A stretch of 64,000 nt of DNA from Onchocerca volvulus (GCA_000499405.2 HG738140.1:14847967-14911966); one strand, 5' to 3'; positions 1-14,100 are shown, numbered from the stretch's first letter. Numbers and translations are program-made. The notes: a model not told the origin generated them from the letters alone.

Positions 1-77
1 TTTTTTTTGCTTTTATCGAAGTTAATTATTTAAAACATTTCCTTTTTCTTTTAACTTGTTAATAGATTATAGCTAAC

Positions 78-3000
78 TTTTAATTGTTTGGCAATATTAT
101 TATGTTGACGTAACCATATTGTATGTAAGGCAGTCTGTGTCGGAAATAAATTTGTAAATTCACCACCTGCCAAGAAACATCTTTGTGAGTTTCCATTATT
201 CCAACAAGTACCATCAATTATATTTGGTAATAAAGTGGCATTATATTTTGAATTTTGCTGTGATAATAAAAGACCTATAAATACTGTTTAAGTCTAAAAT
301 TACAAATTTTTTTTCTTTAAATTTCCCTCAAAAAATTTTTCCAGTATCCGTTCGTATCTGTCAATTAATATATGAATATTTGCAGTGGTTAATTTGGTAC
401 ACATATTTAAATTAATAAGCATTAAAAGTTTATACAACTAAGTAACAAAAGCATTTTCATCAGTATCCTTTTTATTTAAATTCATGCATATAATTTCGAA
501 ATTTTCTGATGACACATTTTAATGGAAAATATCACCAAAATATAATTGAAAAGTTAAGCAATTAATTATAACAAACCATCTTGATATGCACGAAGTTTAC
601 TAGTACGTTCCACGGTACTACCATATATATGACTAGCATCAAGGAAAGATGTCGCTTGATTAACTTGTTCCCGAGGACCGAGTGAGCAATTTTCCCGAGG
701 TGATGTTGCTGTACGTACATACGGTAAGCATCGTGTGTGTGCTATAATAATTATTATAATTATTTGAGAATTTCAAAAAAAAAAATGAAAAAAAAAAAAC
801 AGGAATTGTAGAATCATCTAGAGAAAGAATATTTGATCAAAGTAAAATTTGCGATACGCGAAAAATGGATTATTTATTGCAGAAACATACATTTAAAAAT
901 TTTTCTGAATTATTTATAAAAATTACTTGAATAAATCGTATCATTTTGATCGACTTCAATGGGATAACATTCTGGATGAGCATGCTGCTGATTGCAGCAT
1001 AATAATGGTTTTGATTGATTGCCTGAATTTTATTGAAAAAACTACTTTTTGAGAACAATTTTCTTTTAATTGTATTATAAATAGATTAAATATTCGTATT
1101 CAAAGACCATGAAAAAATATTTTCCTTAGAAAAATTCATTCCTTTCATTTTCGTATTAAAATATTTTCAAAATTTGCAAATGCTAGTTATAATTAATACA
1201 ATATATAGCAGGGAAGCCTCTTATTTTATTGCTTATTTGTTGTTCTTATATTTGTCGAAAATTTTTTTTCTTATCATTTCAAAATTTTCCTATTTTCTCA
1301 TTTTATATTTATCATTCATGATAATACCTTCGTAAAGAGTAGTTACACCAGCATGAACAATATCTTCATTGATGAACATTGCCCATTGAGCAATTATCAT
1401 TGAACATGAAATATGTGGATCAGTTGGTTCAGTGATAAGATTATGTGAAATTTTCCGAGCACTTGGAAGTGCTGAACCATTAATTGAAATACGAGGCTCC
1501 GAAATTTCTGTAATAATTATTAATTTTAGGATAATTTTTTAAATTTTACTATGAGATTTCTTGGTTTAAATTGGCAAAAATGTAACTTGTATAATAAATA
1601 GAATAAATATTGATTCTAGTAAAAAAACTAGCTGCACCCCGCCACGCTCTGCACGGCCGATCCAGCTAATTTATGGGGGCCGGCCATAAATACGTTTCGC
1701 GTGTCCGGCTCCAACTGATCTTTATAAATAAAAATGTCAATGTTCGTTTGTTCAAAAATCTTAAACCACCGAAAGTTCTTTAACACGCATCTTATATATT
1801 TTAATTCGAAATTTTAGATATCGGAAGGTCCTTACCTACTGCTTTAAAATTTTGACACAATGTTGCATTCGAATACACGTATGTTTTTATACCGCGTTGC
1901 TGTAGCTCGGTCTGGTTATATGGAAAAAAAAAAAGAGGGCCTCATGTTTCCAGTGTTGGTAGAAAAACTTAGTTTGGTTGGATTGGAAACTGATTCTTGC
2001 TGTTATGATTAGACTAGGTCAGCAATAAGTGGGAAGAGATTTTGTGTCTTATGTGATAGAAATGAATGCTGTTGAGAAATGTTTTATTGATATATGAAGA
2101 GTGTTCACAACAAAAAATTTGTTGTGAACACGCAACAAAAAATTATCAGAGACACAAACTAATCACTGGGTTATTCTTTTCTTTGTCGATAATAGAGAAG
2201 AATACTATTCAAGTGAATTGTCGGATTGTTGCTACTATTGTGTCGCTTTGAACTTCGAACTGGAATCCCTGGAACTCCGAACTGTTGCTGTTGCTGCGTC
2301 GATCTTTGTCGTTTATCTATGAATTGGAGCGTTTTGGTGTTAAACATGTTTATCCTTCCTTTGAAACTATTTCGCGCCATTTGACTCTTGGTATTTCTTG
2401 TTTACAATTACTGTTATGGCGTTATTCAACAATTTCAGTTTTCGCCCATATCTAATATGTTTAATTTCACAATACTTGAGGATATACAATTTTTTTTTGT
2501 TGTTCCATTGTCTGTGTAGATACAGAAATTCTCTAGAACACGCAACATAGAATTGTCCATGTGAGAAGCAATCCGTCTCTAGATCTAAACTGCACAATTG
2601 AAAGGTTGACCCTGAGCTTTGTTGATAAAGGAGTGCAAACGCCAATCGAATTGGGAATTGCAATGTCTTAAACTGAAATGGCATATCCGTTGGAATCATA
2701 GGAATGCAAGGAATAAGGACATCACCCTTAAAAGGTCCTGTCAAGATTGTTGCCTCTACGACATTGCTCATTACTTTTTTCACTGAAAGCAGCGTGCTGT
2801 TGCAAAGTTTCGGCTGGTTGATATTTCGCAACATAATAATTGGCACGCCACTATTTTCAATTGCAACATATATGATGGCATCCCTGGCAGATCGAGTGAA
2901 TTCAAAAATTCTGTTGGATAATTAACTGCTTCATCTGCTTCTACAACAATTTCGACAGACTTCTATGTCTCATATTGAATAAGTTCGACGACGTCTTTTT

Positions 3001-6000
3001 TCTTGGCCGCAAGAATAGCTCGTTCACTCAGTCAATCGTGATTGTTATACTTGGTTTGAATAACGGGAAATATTTTTGCAACCAATTCTCTTGACGTTAC
3101 TAAATTGCAGAAGTTATGAGGCAATGAATTTAATCCCGTGGTTAAATCAATCGTCATCTCTCCGTTCCCAATTTCCAGCAATTGATGTGAGATCGATCTT
3201 TTGCAGCTGAAAATGCATATTTATAGCTAATTTTAACGTCTTTACGTGTCGCCACAAAGCAGAGTATTTCAGGTAAGCATTTATTTCGTTCGTTGTTGTC
3301 GACTGACGATTTACAGGTACTGTTTGCCTGAAATCTCCTGGAAGCAGTTATTCTGTTCCCAAATGGTCTGATATTTCCACGCAAATCTTGCAATGATCTA
3401 TCAAGAGCATCGACCGATTTTTTATGCGCCATCGTATATTTATTCCCAAACAATAAGTTTTCATTTCTGTAATACTTTTCCCATGCCGGACGCTTTGGAA
3501 ATATTGCATCTATAAGTTCCATTGAATTGCAAGCTCAATAGCAAATTTCAAAGCGGGATGAACAGTTCTTCCACATTGTAGCAATGTTCCAGCTATTCCG
3601 GATGATGCAAGAGCTAAGGCTATGCCATTTTGGGATCGAATTGTTTCCAGAATCAATCGTATGAAGAACGTTTTATTAGTTCCTCCTAAAAGAAGATGTC
3701 TCCAACTCCCTTATTGACAGTTTACATTATTTGATCGTAAATGCCTTTTTGTTCAAACGTTAGCTTAAGAATATTTGATTGCACATTTAAAAAAAAATCA
3801 ATCGTGCTGTAATTTTGTTCGCGGCGCAATTCTGCATCGAGCGAAGCAGCAGCAAATCGATTCGGTGATGCATTCCCAATTGATCGAAAACTTTGTTCGC
3901 GATTTATAAGCACAAGTTTGTAGATGGATAGATAAAAATAAACAAATGAAGGTATAATATGAATAAAATTTAAAAAAAAAAAAAGAATTAGTATCAATTA
4001 TATCAAATTATAAGTCACCAGTACTTCTGATGGATTTGAATATTTAATCTATCAAAAAATGAAGAAAGTTTTGAATCAATATTTTAGTATTGAATTTACA
4101 TCAAATTAAGTTAAATCAAAATTAAATCGGAGAAGATTAATTAAGCAAAAAGCTTCTTCTGAGAAATATTTAGAATTAAAGCAATAAAATTTTTTTAGGT
4201 TAGATTAATGTCTTTATTCAAATAAATTAAGCAAATTTTTATCAAATAAAAAAATTTCACATGCAAAACTTTACAGAAATTTAGAATTTTTTTTTTCAGA
4301 TTCGTTGCAAATGCAAACAGAAAGATATATCATTGTAATGTAATAAGCATAGCAACAGAGAAAGATGGGAGGTAGACGGAGAATGAGAGAAAAAAAGGAA
4401 GGCGAAGTCAATCAACTCTATTCCCTTACTTACTTTTAGTTGTCACAGACGTGATAAGTGAAAAAAAGTAAATTTGCTTATATAAAAACACGCATCTATT
4501 CGAATGTAAGGTTGTATCAAAATTTTAAGGCAGTCGGTGCAGGCCTTCCGGAGTTTTGTAAAGACAAACAAAGAGCAATTGCATTCTTATTTCTATAGAT
4601 AATGAAGAATTAAATTAATGGTATCGAGCGATTCAATACTTTGATTAGTAATATTATAACTAAAAGATATGCAGAAACTATTTGATAGACAGTTTCAGCT
4701 ATAAAAATGAACTTACTATCAGCATAAGTTGGTTTGAGCAAGCGTTGCATTGGTTTAAATGAGGCACCCCAAGATGGATGATTAACATTATTGCAATGCC
4801 CAGAATAAGTTCGGTATTTAATCAATGGACATCTTGTGACCTTATTTACTGAACATATGCTACTTATTGTTGTATTACCAAGATCTATTATCGATAATTC
4901 GTAAGGAGTTTGTTGAGATGTAAAAGTTGAACTAAAATTATTGCTATAGTTAATACAAATATTACTCATGAAGTAAAGAAATTTATTTTGTTAAAGATAA
5001 TGAATTAAGTGCGAATATCTCAAATTGAAAATAAAATCAAAAAAATATTATGTTTAAATTTTTGAAAATTAAATAAGACTTACTCATATAATTTTTCAGT
5101 TGCAACAATGGAAATTTGGGAAGAATAGGAAAGTTTTTTGGAATAATAATTAATTTTATTAATAGCATTCCATGCTCTTTCTGATGGTATTCCATCAAAT
5201 TCTGCAATTTGAATTTGAATATTTAACCAATTACCACTGCATTTAAATATGATCAAATATCGAGTATTTAAATGATTTCAATAAGTACATTTTGCGATAA
5301 GCTTTTAATATTGATACTATACCATGAGATAACTTAACCTATTCTTATCAGATTTCTTCCTAAATATTTAAATTGAAAAAATTTTGAGTTATTTGTGAAA
5401 CATTTATTTTTTTGCAATTTAATAATAATTGTTTTGCTTAATCCAGTCCAGTTTTTTTTTTTAATATTCCATTCCGTTGTTTTTTCTTTTTTTTTCTTTA
5501 CCCATTTTTTTCTTTTCTACCTTTTGTTTTTTAAATCTGAAGAATTTATAGCAAATTTTTGATAAATAAATTTCTATTATCAATATGTTCATTTAAGAAT
5601 TAATTATTCTCTACTCTGTTACATGAAAATAATTCATTTAATCAAATATTTGTAAATAAAATGAAAAAGTTTCTTTGAACTAATAAAGTAATTAAACCAA
5701 TTAATTCGATTTAAGTAAATATTTCGGTCGAAATATTTCAGCATTTTATAAATGAAGGATAAGTAAAAAAACGGCAAGGAAGGGCTGTTATAATAAGCTT
5801 TAAAATGAAGGATAACATGTGATAATTTCGTAAACGATTACAATTTCATCGTTATCTTATTTGATCGTAAATGCAATATTTAATTAAAAAACAGAAATAT
5901 ATTCAATTCAACTTCAGTTTTAAATTTTTATTCTAATTTTTTAAGTTTTTATTCTATAAAAAGTTGGCATTATTTCATTATATTCTTTGAAGCCATACCG

Positions 6001-7898
6001 TTTATACTTCTGAAAATTTTAATTTCAGTATCATTGAAAAGCATATCAATTTCCTCCTTTGCTTTGCAAATAGCAGCGGTAATATTTTGATCATTGATCA
6101 ATCTAATGATATCAGTATGATTTCTTTGTACTTCTGATGGGCTTCGTTGAGTTTGCATTTTAGTTTCATCTGAAATGAAAGGAAGTTAATAACCAAATTG
6201 AATTTAAACTTGAATTTATTGCAAAGATTTAATTAGAAAATATTTGTTAGTGGTAAAAATTTTTTCTAAATTTTTTTGTAAATTTTTGAAAATTTAAAAG
6301 AAAAAAGTAATTAACTTCATTTACATATCATTCCATCTCTAGCATTTTTTTCCTCTTTTTAGCCAAAAATAATTAAAGTTTTGAATTTAAATTTTTCTGA
6401 TTTCATTAGTGATCAGGTTGGATCTTTTTTTTTTTTAATTTCGAAAATGAAGTGTTCAATAAAATATGCAAATATATTTCAAGAAAAAAAAGATGAAAAT
6501 GTGAATAATGGTCACATATATAAAAGATTAATTATGGTGTAAAAAAAGAGAAAATATTATTTTATTAAAAAAATCAAAAAAATAGTGTTAAGTTTAAATA
6601 AAATGGAATAATAAATACAATCGGATCGCAGTTGATGATCTGCTAAAACATCAATGAAAAGTAAGTGGGAACTGAATGTTTCGCAGTTATTTTCATAAAA
6701 TTTTTGAACATATTGCATAAATTTTTGAAATTCATTTTTAATTAAGTGCTAATTGAAGTTCAAATTTATTATAAATTGACTATATTTTTAACTTATCGGC
6801 TATACTACTGTTAGCATAATACTCAGCTTTCATATCAAGATGTATATCGTTCTAAATATTAATTTCGAAAAATAAATTCAATTGGAATATTTGCTGTAGA
6901 AAGTTGTAATTTCATTATGATTTGTATTTATAATTTTAATTTTGTAATTTCGTCAAATACGACTAAATATTACTATTCAATTTTCTCATCCTCCTGAAAA
7001 ATAGTAGATTAAAAAAACGTATGAGAATGATTTTTTCATCCATTCATTTAATCTATTTACTATTAAGATTATCAAATTATCTATTTGATTTCGATTGGAT
7101 GATATAAGGAAATATCTTCATGGATTATGTAAAATTTTCGAGATTATTGTATATTATACTACTAGGCACACTATTTAACTGTAAATAAAATGATATTATG
7201 CAATACTATATAACGGAAATAGGTAGTCTTAAAATACGGACAAACATGTTTCCCGCCAAAATGCTCCGATTAACAGATAAACAAAGTGAACAATTATTGA
7301 TTCACTACTAAATATTGTTCGATAAATAATCTACACAAATAAAAATGTAAATGTTCGTTATTACGTGTCACACAATGTTTCAAGTTATTCACGGACTGAT
7401 TCAGATTTTTAAAACAACTATTCCAATAGTCACATTTTTCCATATTAATATTACCTACTTTTTTTTTACTTACCATTCCATCACAGATGAAAGTAAGTGA
7501 GCCGACTTTTTTATTTGTATAGACTAGCCAGATCGACCATGAGGAACGTGATCGGGTACAGCTAATAGATTTATAAATTGATTTTCATGTTACAATGCAT
7601 TTCAGGATTTCAAAAAATTATTGAGTACATAATGATTTCAAAGTGAATGAAAAATGTTTTTCTTTTTTTTTGCAAAATTATTGAGATGTTTCTGGTAGCG
7701 ATCTTAAAAAATCAGTCAGAAAGAACTAATAACTTTCTTTAACTTATTTGAAATTTCCAAACTTCGAAAATTTATTTCACAAAAAAATCAAAAAATCTCA
7801 CAACTGGTATTTGATGTAAGGTCAAATGGAAGCACTACTCGTGAACATGGCGTAAAACTGATACCACATGGAATACTACTACGACGTTGCCGTACATG
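78..7898 (-). CDS. Animal haem peroxidase homologue, catalytic residues missing (partial, 3' end outside window)
   Basis: Eight minus-strand exons join in frame: about 7898-7805, 6169-5999, 5201-5084, 4931-4717, 1507-1328, 1022-927, 741-577 and 274-78, giving 412 codons with matching splice phases. Family signatures in order are YRTYSGHCNN with HPSWGA (exon 4931-4717), ISEPRIS and LPSAR, QWAMFINED, a CCNQQH/HPECYPI cysteine segment, GPREQVNQATSFLDASHIYGS-like (exon 741-577) and CFLAGG with ALHTIWLRQHN (exon 274-78). These match the N-terminal half of the myeloperoxidase/peroxidasin fold; the proximal-histidine part lies beyond the left edge. Active enzymes have Asp-His in QWGQxLDHD and an Arg and Glu after CFLAGD; here these are Asn-Glu, Phe and Leu, so peroxidase chemistry is unlikely. 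Exons with the initiator and any signal peptide were not securely found, and the acceptor of the 7898 exon is weak. The family is known for secreted, extracellular-matrix and cuticle roles; a structural or binding role here is inference. Confidence 0.85.
1628..3883 (-). mobile_element. Helitron copy in a peroxidase intron, with broken helicase
   Basis: The element lies wholly inside the intron between peroxidase exons 4931-4717 and 1507-1328. Read on the minus strand it starts with TC after an A (3883-3882) and ends with CTAG before a T (1631-1628), as Helitrons do. Just inside the 3' end are two GC-rich imperfect hairpins (about 1632-1720), the usual Helitron terminator. Internal minus-strand frames resemble a Helitron PIF1-type helicase. 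The right boundary is inferred because the copy at 53921-56207 loses similarity at the same base. Confidence 0.8.
2367..3884 (-). pseudogene. Helitron helicase remnant (RepHel C-terminal part)
   Basis: Minus-strand pieces in three frames recall the PIF1-like helicase of Helitrons. One near 3884-3722 has ASPNRFAAASLDAELRRE and an EQKGIYDQIM ending. One at 3522-3154 has YTMAHKKSVDALDRSLQDLR and the RGNIRPFG segment. One at 2846-2367 has MLRNINQPKLCN, EATILTGPFKGDVLIP and FSHGQFYVACSR. Frameshifts and stops separate them and the N-terminal Rep nuclease is absent, so the copy is non-functional. Copies at 39322-39720 and 54703-55840 carry the same segments. Confidence 0.8.
7330..7565 (+). mobile_element. 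Non-autonomous 236-bp Helitron
   Basis: It starts TCTACACAAATAAAAATG after an A, matching the 5' ends at 38403, 56327 and 58189, and ends GGGTACAGCTAA before a T. An imperfect hairpin (arms around GATCGACCA and CGTGATC) lies about 10 bp before the end. It has no coding capacity. The 85 bp to its left (7245 on) carry the TGTTTCCCGCCAAAA module that recurs in the larger Helitrons and in the solo LTR at 62923. Confidence 0.65.
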
Positions 7899-10800
7899 CT
7901 TTTTGTTACCATCAATGACAGTCCCAGTGGCAAATAATAAATTTAATAAAGTAAATATCAGCACCATTTAAATTCAATTAAATTATGTCTCTGGAAGAAA
8001 ATCAAAGAATTATGAATAATGAATATGCAAAAATTACAAAATCTTCGCATAAAAATCCTTCTTTCTTTTGACTTTCATCAATATTCTTGTTTCATACATT
8101 TTCATATAACTTCGTTGATATATTGATACATCATAACTTTATAATTTTTTTTTTTAATTTAAAAAGTATATGTTTGTGGAAAGTATGAAGTCTGACGAAA
8201 AAATGTTTTGCAGTAGTAAATACATTAAACTCGGAGAAAAAGTTAAAATGGAAAAAATATCAAAAACAGCTGAAACAGTTTTTTCTTTTTTTTTTTTAAA
8301 TTAAAATAAAGGATAAAACGCAATTAGCTGTGAAAACTTATCAAATTATTCATTTCAAACAAATAAAAAAAGAAAGAAACAAAAGAATGAATGTAATTAG
8401 AAAAACAAAATTAAATAAATTAATAGTAATGAAAGTAAAAATTTATATATTAAAAAAATTCGGAGATTCGAGCGATATCTACCTTAAAAACGAAAAAAAA
8501 AAAAGGATTCAGTTGAGGAGATGTATTAAAACAGAATAAAGAGAAAACGATGAGAAAGTCGAGGAATTGAAGAAATGATAGACAAAATAATAAGTCAAAT
8601 GATCTTACTTATGATCCGTTCACTACATTTCTCTTATCATTATATATGTATTCAATCATTCCCTTGGGCTATGATCAATTTCTTGCAACTTATCAGACAT
8701 CTAAATCATATGTAAATCACATTTATCTTAAATTTCTAAATCACCGGTGATTAATCAATTGAAAATTTTGATTTTAAAAATTCACTAAAATTGAACAAAA
8801 AAGAAAAAGAAAAGATAAGAGAGGAGAAAAGCTACTGTATACAATGATTATCCATATTTTCAAATCATTTTAATTGATTAAAATAACTTGTAATTTAGGC
8901 AATTTTTATTGTTTTATTTAATTTAAACGAAATATGCTATGTACCGTGCGAAATAAACTGGTATAAAGCAGCGAATTGCAATTATTTGCTACAATACTAT
9001 CATATTTATTGTTCTTTATATTATAAACTACAATGGAAACTTGTTTGACTAACAATATGGAAAAGATAATGATAATTATGATGATCTTTGTTATTACTAC
9101 ACAGCATGAAGTTATCAGATTGTTCTTTTTCAAGTTTCATTTCAAATGTCGTAAAACAGACAATATTTGTTGTCATATCGGTATCAATTAAAAGTGATAA
9201 AACAATATTCGGACGGTTATCACTTCCGAGTAGAACTTAATCGATAAATTTCTTTTGTTTGAATTGAAACTTTTCATATTTCACCCGAAAATTTGCTTCC
9301 TAAGTACAAATTTGAAAAAATTATTCAAATAAATTTTCTCAATTTTTCTTTTTTAATGTTTTGATAAATTGGTCACTGAATTTAATGTATATACAATTAC
9401 TTCAAAGAAATCGGTAATTCACCTTTACAACAAATTTATGCTTATTTGCAAGAAGTTTGGAGATTTCTAATTTTTGCAAATTTTTAAATAAATTTTAAAC
9501 TGAAAGTTGATGATTTGACCAAAATATTGCTTTCATTAATTCATAAAAATGTTTTACTATATAATTCTTTTTTCCTTTCCAATAATAATTCTTTAAATTT
9601 TTTAAAATTCAATTTGTTTATTTTCATCAAGTATGTGGAATTCATTCTTTATCATAAAATGTGATTTATTTTTTCCTTCTTTATTTTTCTCATAACTTAT
9701 CGAAATTCTTTGTGTATTTCACATAATCCTTCTTAGTGCCTTTATTTAAGATGAAAATATGAATTTAGATTTGTTTTATTTGCTAAATTTTTCCATCCTG
9801 CATATTTTTGTCAACTTTTATGCATAGAAAGCTTTATTTCGAGTTGCATAAAATATCGAACCATAGAAACGGTAGGAAAAAAGAAATGAGCCTCAAAATA
9901 TTTAAAAAAATGTTAGGCTTTCAAAAATAAATCTACTTGGCTTATTTTATAATGTTTGATTTGGCTGGAACAGCAAAAAAGCTGACATGAAAATGTATCA
10001 TTGTATAACTGTACATGAAACTATTTGTATCCGTTGGTTATATTAGATATTTCAGGTTGATTTTTAAATACTTAGATCGATTTACTTTAGATAACAGAAA
10101 TTAATTAAGAGTTATAAGTTGTATATTGCCCGATATCACTCATTCTTTATAGTAATTCCCAATTATTAAATATTTAGTTACTGTTTGGTATTCATGTATG
10201 ATTAATAAATAATTGAAAATCTTACAATTTTTTGTTTTTTCTATTTGACAGCCAAGATGAATGTATGGAAGGATAAAAGAGAAAAGAGTAAAAGGAGGAT
10301 ATCAGTGGATTATATTATTATTAAATTGTTTAAAAAAGTGGTAATGGAAATCAATCATTTCGCTATTTTTTGAAAATTTATCCCCCAGTAGGAGAAATCC
10401 AGTGATTAATTCACAAAAATTTTTTTGAAATCTTTTTGCTTGAATTAGAATTCATTCCCATATTTTCAGTTTTATTTTCAGTTAAAACGAATCAATTTCG
10501 TCATCCATTTGCGAAAAAAAAAAAACAAAAAAAAAAAAGAGAAAAAAAAAATGAAAGAAAAGCTAATTACTTCGAAACACTGCTCATTTACGCCATTTAA
10601 TAAAAATAACAGAAGGAATTTACTGAAATTTATTTTCGATATTCTTAACTGTATTTATTGTGCATACTGTGTGAAATGATTTTTTATAGCTTTTTCTGAT
10701 TTATTATTATCGATTTTTAAATTCTATGACTGATTCCTTGATCTACTTGAAAAATTATTTTTATGCTGCATGTGAAGAAAGCAAAAAAAAAAGAAAAAAA

Positions 10801-11198
10801 GAAAAATGTTCATCAGATTGTTGATAAGATAAAAGAAACACTCAAGTAGATTCATATATTATTTTGTGCTACTTCATATTTCTACCAATTTAAGTTAAAT
10901 GTTTTTAGTACTGATAGTCAAAGTATAATAGCATTACTGTGATTCTATTTTGGAATATTTTTGAATAAAATTGGTTGATTTTTGTTGTTATCAGTATTAT
11001 TATCAGAAAATAAACATCATATCGAATGTTTGATTTTTTCTATCTAATTTGTAAATCAATCTTTGAAATTAGAAGTGATAATTTCATATATATCAAAAAT
11101 ATAAAACGAATCATATGAGTTGAGATATATTCAAATTAAAAGATTTCTTTAGTTTTTCCATATCAATTTCTGTCAATTAAAATTTTTTCAACTTTATA
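7899..11198. other. AT-rich intergenic stretch
   Basis: Apart from the doubtful hydrophobic exon at 8959-9133 there is only AT-rich sequence with poly-A/poly-T runs (for example 10507-10551). Short frames such as the lysine-rich one at 8330-8539 look compositional. Missing 5' exons of the peroxidase homologue could lie here. Confidence 0.5.
8959..9133 (-). other. Possible signal-anchor exon upstream of the peroxidase homologue
   Basis: A minus-strand open frame contains a strongly hydrophobic isoleucine-rich segment (VVITKIIIIIIIFSILLV) that could be a signal peptide or membrane anchor, followed by a GT donor at about 8958. It lies upstream of the peroxidase homologue on the same strand. The frame has no ATG (a TTG opens it), and its end phase does not match the next proposed exon without another exon between. 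AT-rich DNA can make such segments by chance. Confidence 0.2.
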
Positions 11199-14100
11199 TC
11201 ATAGCATAGAATATAAAATTTTGCTGAATCTTGAATCAGGTCTTTCTAAGGCATTTTTATACAATGCAGCAATTCCACCATTCTCTTTACGTAGAATTTT
11301 TCCAATTCCAACCATTAATTCATTGGTATATTTCTCCTTCATCAAATTGATATTATTTGAATTATTATTACATTCTTGTTCTATTGAATCAGTTTTCAAA
11401 TGAATATCTTCTGAAAAGATAATTTCATTGAATGGATGAAATGCTTGGCATTATTTTAAAAATAACTAAATAAAATTTAATATATTATTGCAATTAATCA
11501 ATAATTTTCCAATTTTTGTTATTGAATTTTATAGAAAGAAGTACATGAAAAACTTAATTAAATTACATAAAATATGATCAAGGAAGAAATGAATGGTTTT
11601 TTTGAAGATTTTTCATTTTTTTTTTTAAATTCATTTGTTGAAACTATTAAGATTAAAATTCTTGCAAAAATTAATTCGAAAAGAAAAAACAGAAAGTAAG
11701 AGAGAGAGAGAGACAGAAGGAAAAATGAACCTTGGCTGACAGCAGTTTGATAGGTTGCATCCATCAATTTTTGTGTTTTCATAGCCTAAATTAATAGTAA
11801 TTATTGTTAGTAATGATAATAATAATTAAAAATAATAATTAATAGTAATAATAAATAATAAATAATGTAACGTTATTGCAACTTTTAAGAGTTTTAATAT
11901 ATGAAATAAATCATCAAGAACGAATCGAAACGAAGAAAAAGAAATGTAAATATATTAAAGTTTCAAAAGAAAATGACAAACAAAAATATTTAAATTTTCA
12001 TTTGCTGAATTAATTTTCATTCATTTAAATATAATCATGATAAATATAATTAGAATCATTTTTCAGAGATGATTAAAATTAGAGCAAAATTTAATGAAAT
12101 TATTGTTTGTTTAAATATTCGAAAAAAAAAAAATTAGACTTTTTTTCCTTTTTATTTTTATTTTTTTTTGTAATTAACTTACCATAAAAGGAACAGATGC
12201 AGTAGGCAATTTTCGTTGACCATATGTAGAGTTATGCGTTATTAATTCATCACTAATTTCTAAAATGTTACAAAAAATTATTTTTTTTCAAATCCTCTAT
12301 TTTCAACTGTTTTCAGTCACTTCAAAGCTACAATTCCAATTCAAACAGGAGAAGAAGCTCATACTATCATGAATTCCATTTGATTTAATTGACTGCGATG
12401 CCGATTGCAATGTTACATTTGGCATCTAAAAATTGAAAGCAATATTTTTTGATTTTACATCTAGTCATTTCTAACTATTTTTATAAAAATATAAAACTTA
12501 AATTTTGGATTCCTTTTTTTTTTTTTTTTTCCAAAAAGCTCGAATTCACCACTGCGATGCCAATTCAGTTTTTTTTTAAAGAAATTCATATTTCCAATAA
12601 ATAATATTCATTCTTTCCTTTTCTCTATCTATTCTTCATCTTTATTGATGTAACAATATTTACCGTTTCCAATACTTTTACTTTAATCTTTTCAGTTTCG
12701 TTGATAGTTAAATCTTGATCAGTAGATGATTCACCAGTTGCTTCAATTTTTGTCCCAAGCTATCAAATATTTTGTTGAAAATCCTATCAATTCAAAACAA
12801 AAAAAACAATTAAATAATTTAACTTATTAATATCTCTTTTCAAACCAATCATTTATCAACTTCATAAAGTAGAAATTTTTAATCAAATCATTTATACTAC
12901 GTTAGCAAGTGGCATAGCTAATGATGTAAATTGTTGTTGAAACTGCTCAAAATGTAATTTATTCTGCTCTTTTGGTGATAGTATTGATGTTATCATTTGA
13001 ACAGAATACTTTGATTCTGTTCCATCCTGAAATATATCCATATATGGATAGTAGAAAAAGAGCCCAGGACTTATTTTTTGGCCTCCAATCGTTCTTTTGG
13101 ATTAAACAAGCACTTGAACGGTAGTAGTAATCTAAAATATCACATGATCTTGTTTTAAGTATAATTTGCTCTTTATAAATCAAATTAAATTTACCGAAAT
13201 TTCACCACTTTTCAACATAGCTCGTCTATAATTCATTGGTTCACGTATTGAAATGGAAATTTTTTCATGCAAATTATTTTCTGATAACTGAAAATGTTTG
13301 ATGAAAACTAATTAGGAATACTGCACGATATGACCATAATTGAGGTCGAGCTTTAGTAATCAAAATTTCTTATATGGTGAGTATTTTAATGAAAAGATAT
13401 AATTTGATGAGCAAAATTCGGTAAAAAAAAATAATAGTTGAAAATCATTAGAAAAAATTAATTTCCAAATTCATAAAATATTTCAATCTTCTGCTTAGCT
13501 TAGCGGTTTTGCAGCTTACTTCTTCTGATGGCTCTGAAAATTGACTAATTAAATAAAATTGCTGAAATTTTTTTAATTTTGTGGCTAAAACAAAATTTTA
13601 GAAAGCAAAAGAAAAGCAAATGTCGAAGAAAGGGAGAGAAATAAACAATATTCATACAATTTTTTGCAGGATTTTTCAACAAAATTTTCATAAATTTCAG
13701 GTCTTAATGCATAGTTTTAATAAACAAATCTTAATCTTTTCATTAAAACAGATGTCATATAATTTTCAAAAATATCAAGAGATATTAAAACGGAAAGTAT
13801 AATGTGAACGATACATCGTATCAGAAATAATCATAAATAAAATATTGCAATAAAAATAAATAATAATTATGATGTTATGTGCATTTTTATTTTCAAACAG
13901 TTCAATAATTATTGCGCTTCTCATTGTAGTAGAATTTAATTTATTAATTAAGAGATTATTAAATATTACCGATTTTAATTTTACTTTCACTATGAATAGC
14001 AGCATTCGTTGTTGCATCAAAAGAATTTTTCTTCATATCATTCTCTATACATTTTTTTAATTGATGAATTTGATTTGATTCTGAATGATTTTTTGTTGAC

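Noticed and set aside
78..7898. Dual oxidase (BLI-3-like) reading of the peroxidase homologue
   Set aside because: Dual oxidases also have inactive peroxidase domains, but the YRTYSGHCNN and ISEPR segments and the cysteine-rich HPEC stretch resemble true secreted peroxidases. The 3' part is outside the window, so this is not fully excluded.
8330..8539. Lysine-rich 69-codon frame on the plus strand
   Set aside because: Composition is what AT-rich DNA gives by chance; no splice partners and no family resemblance.
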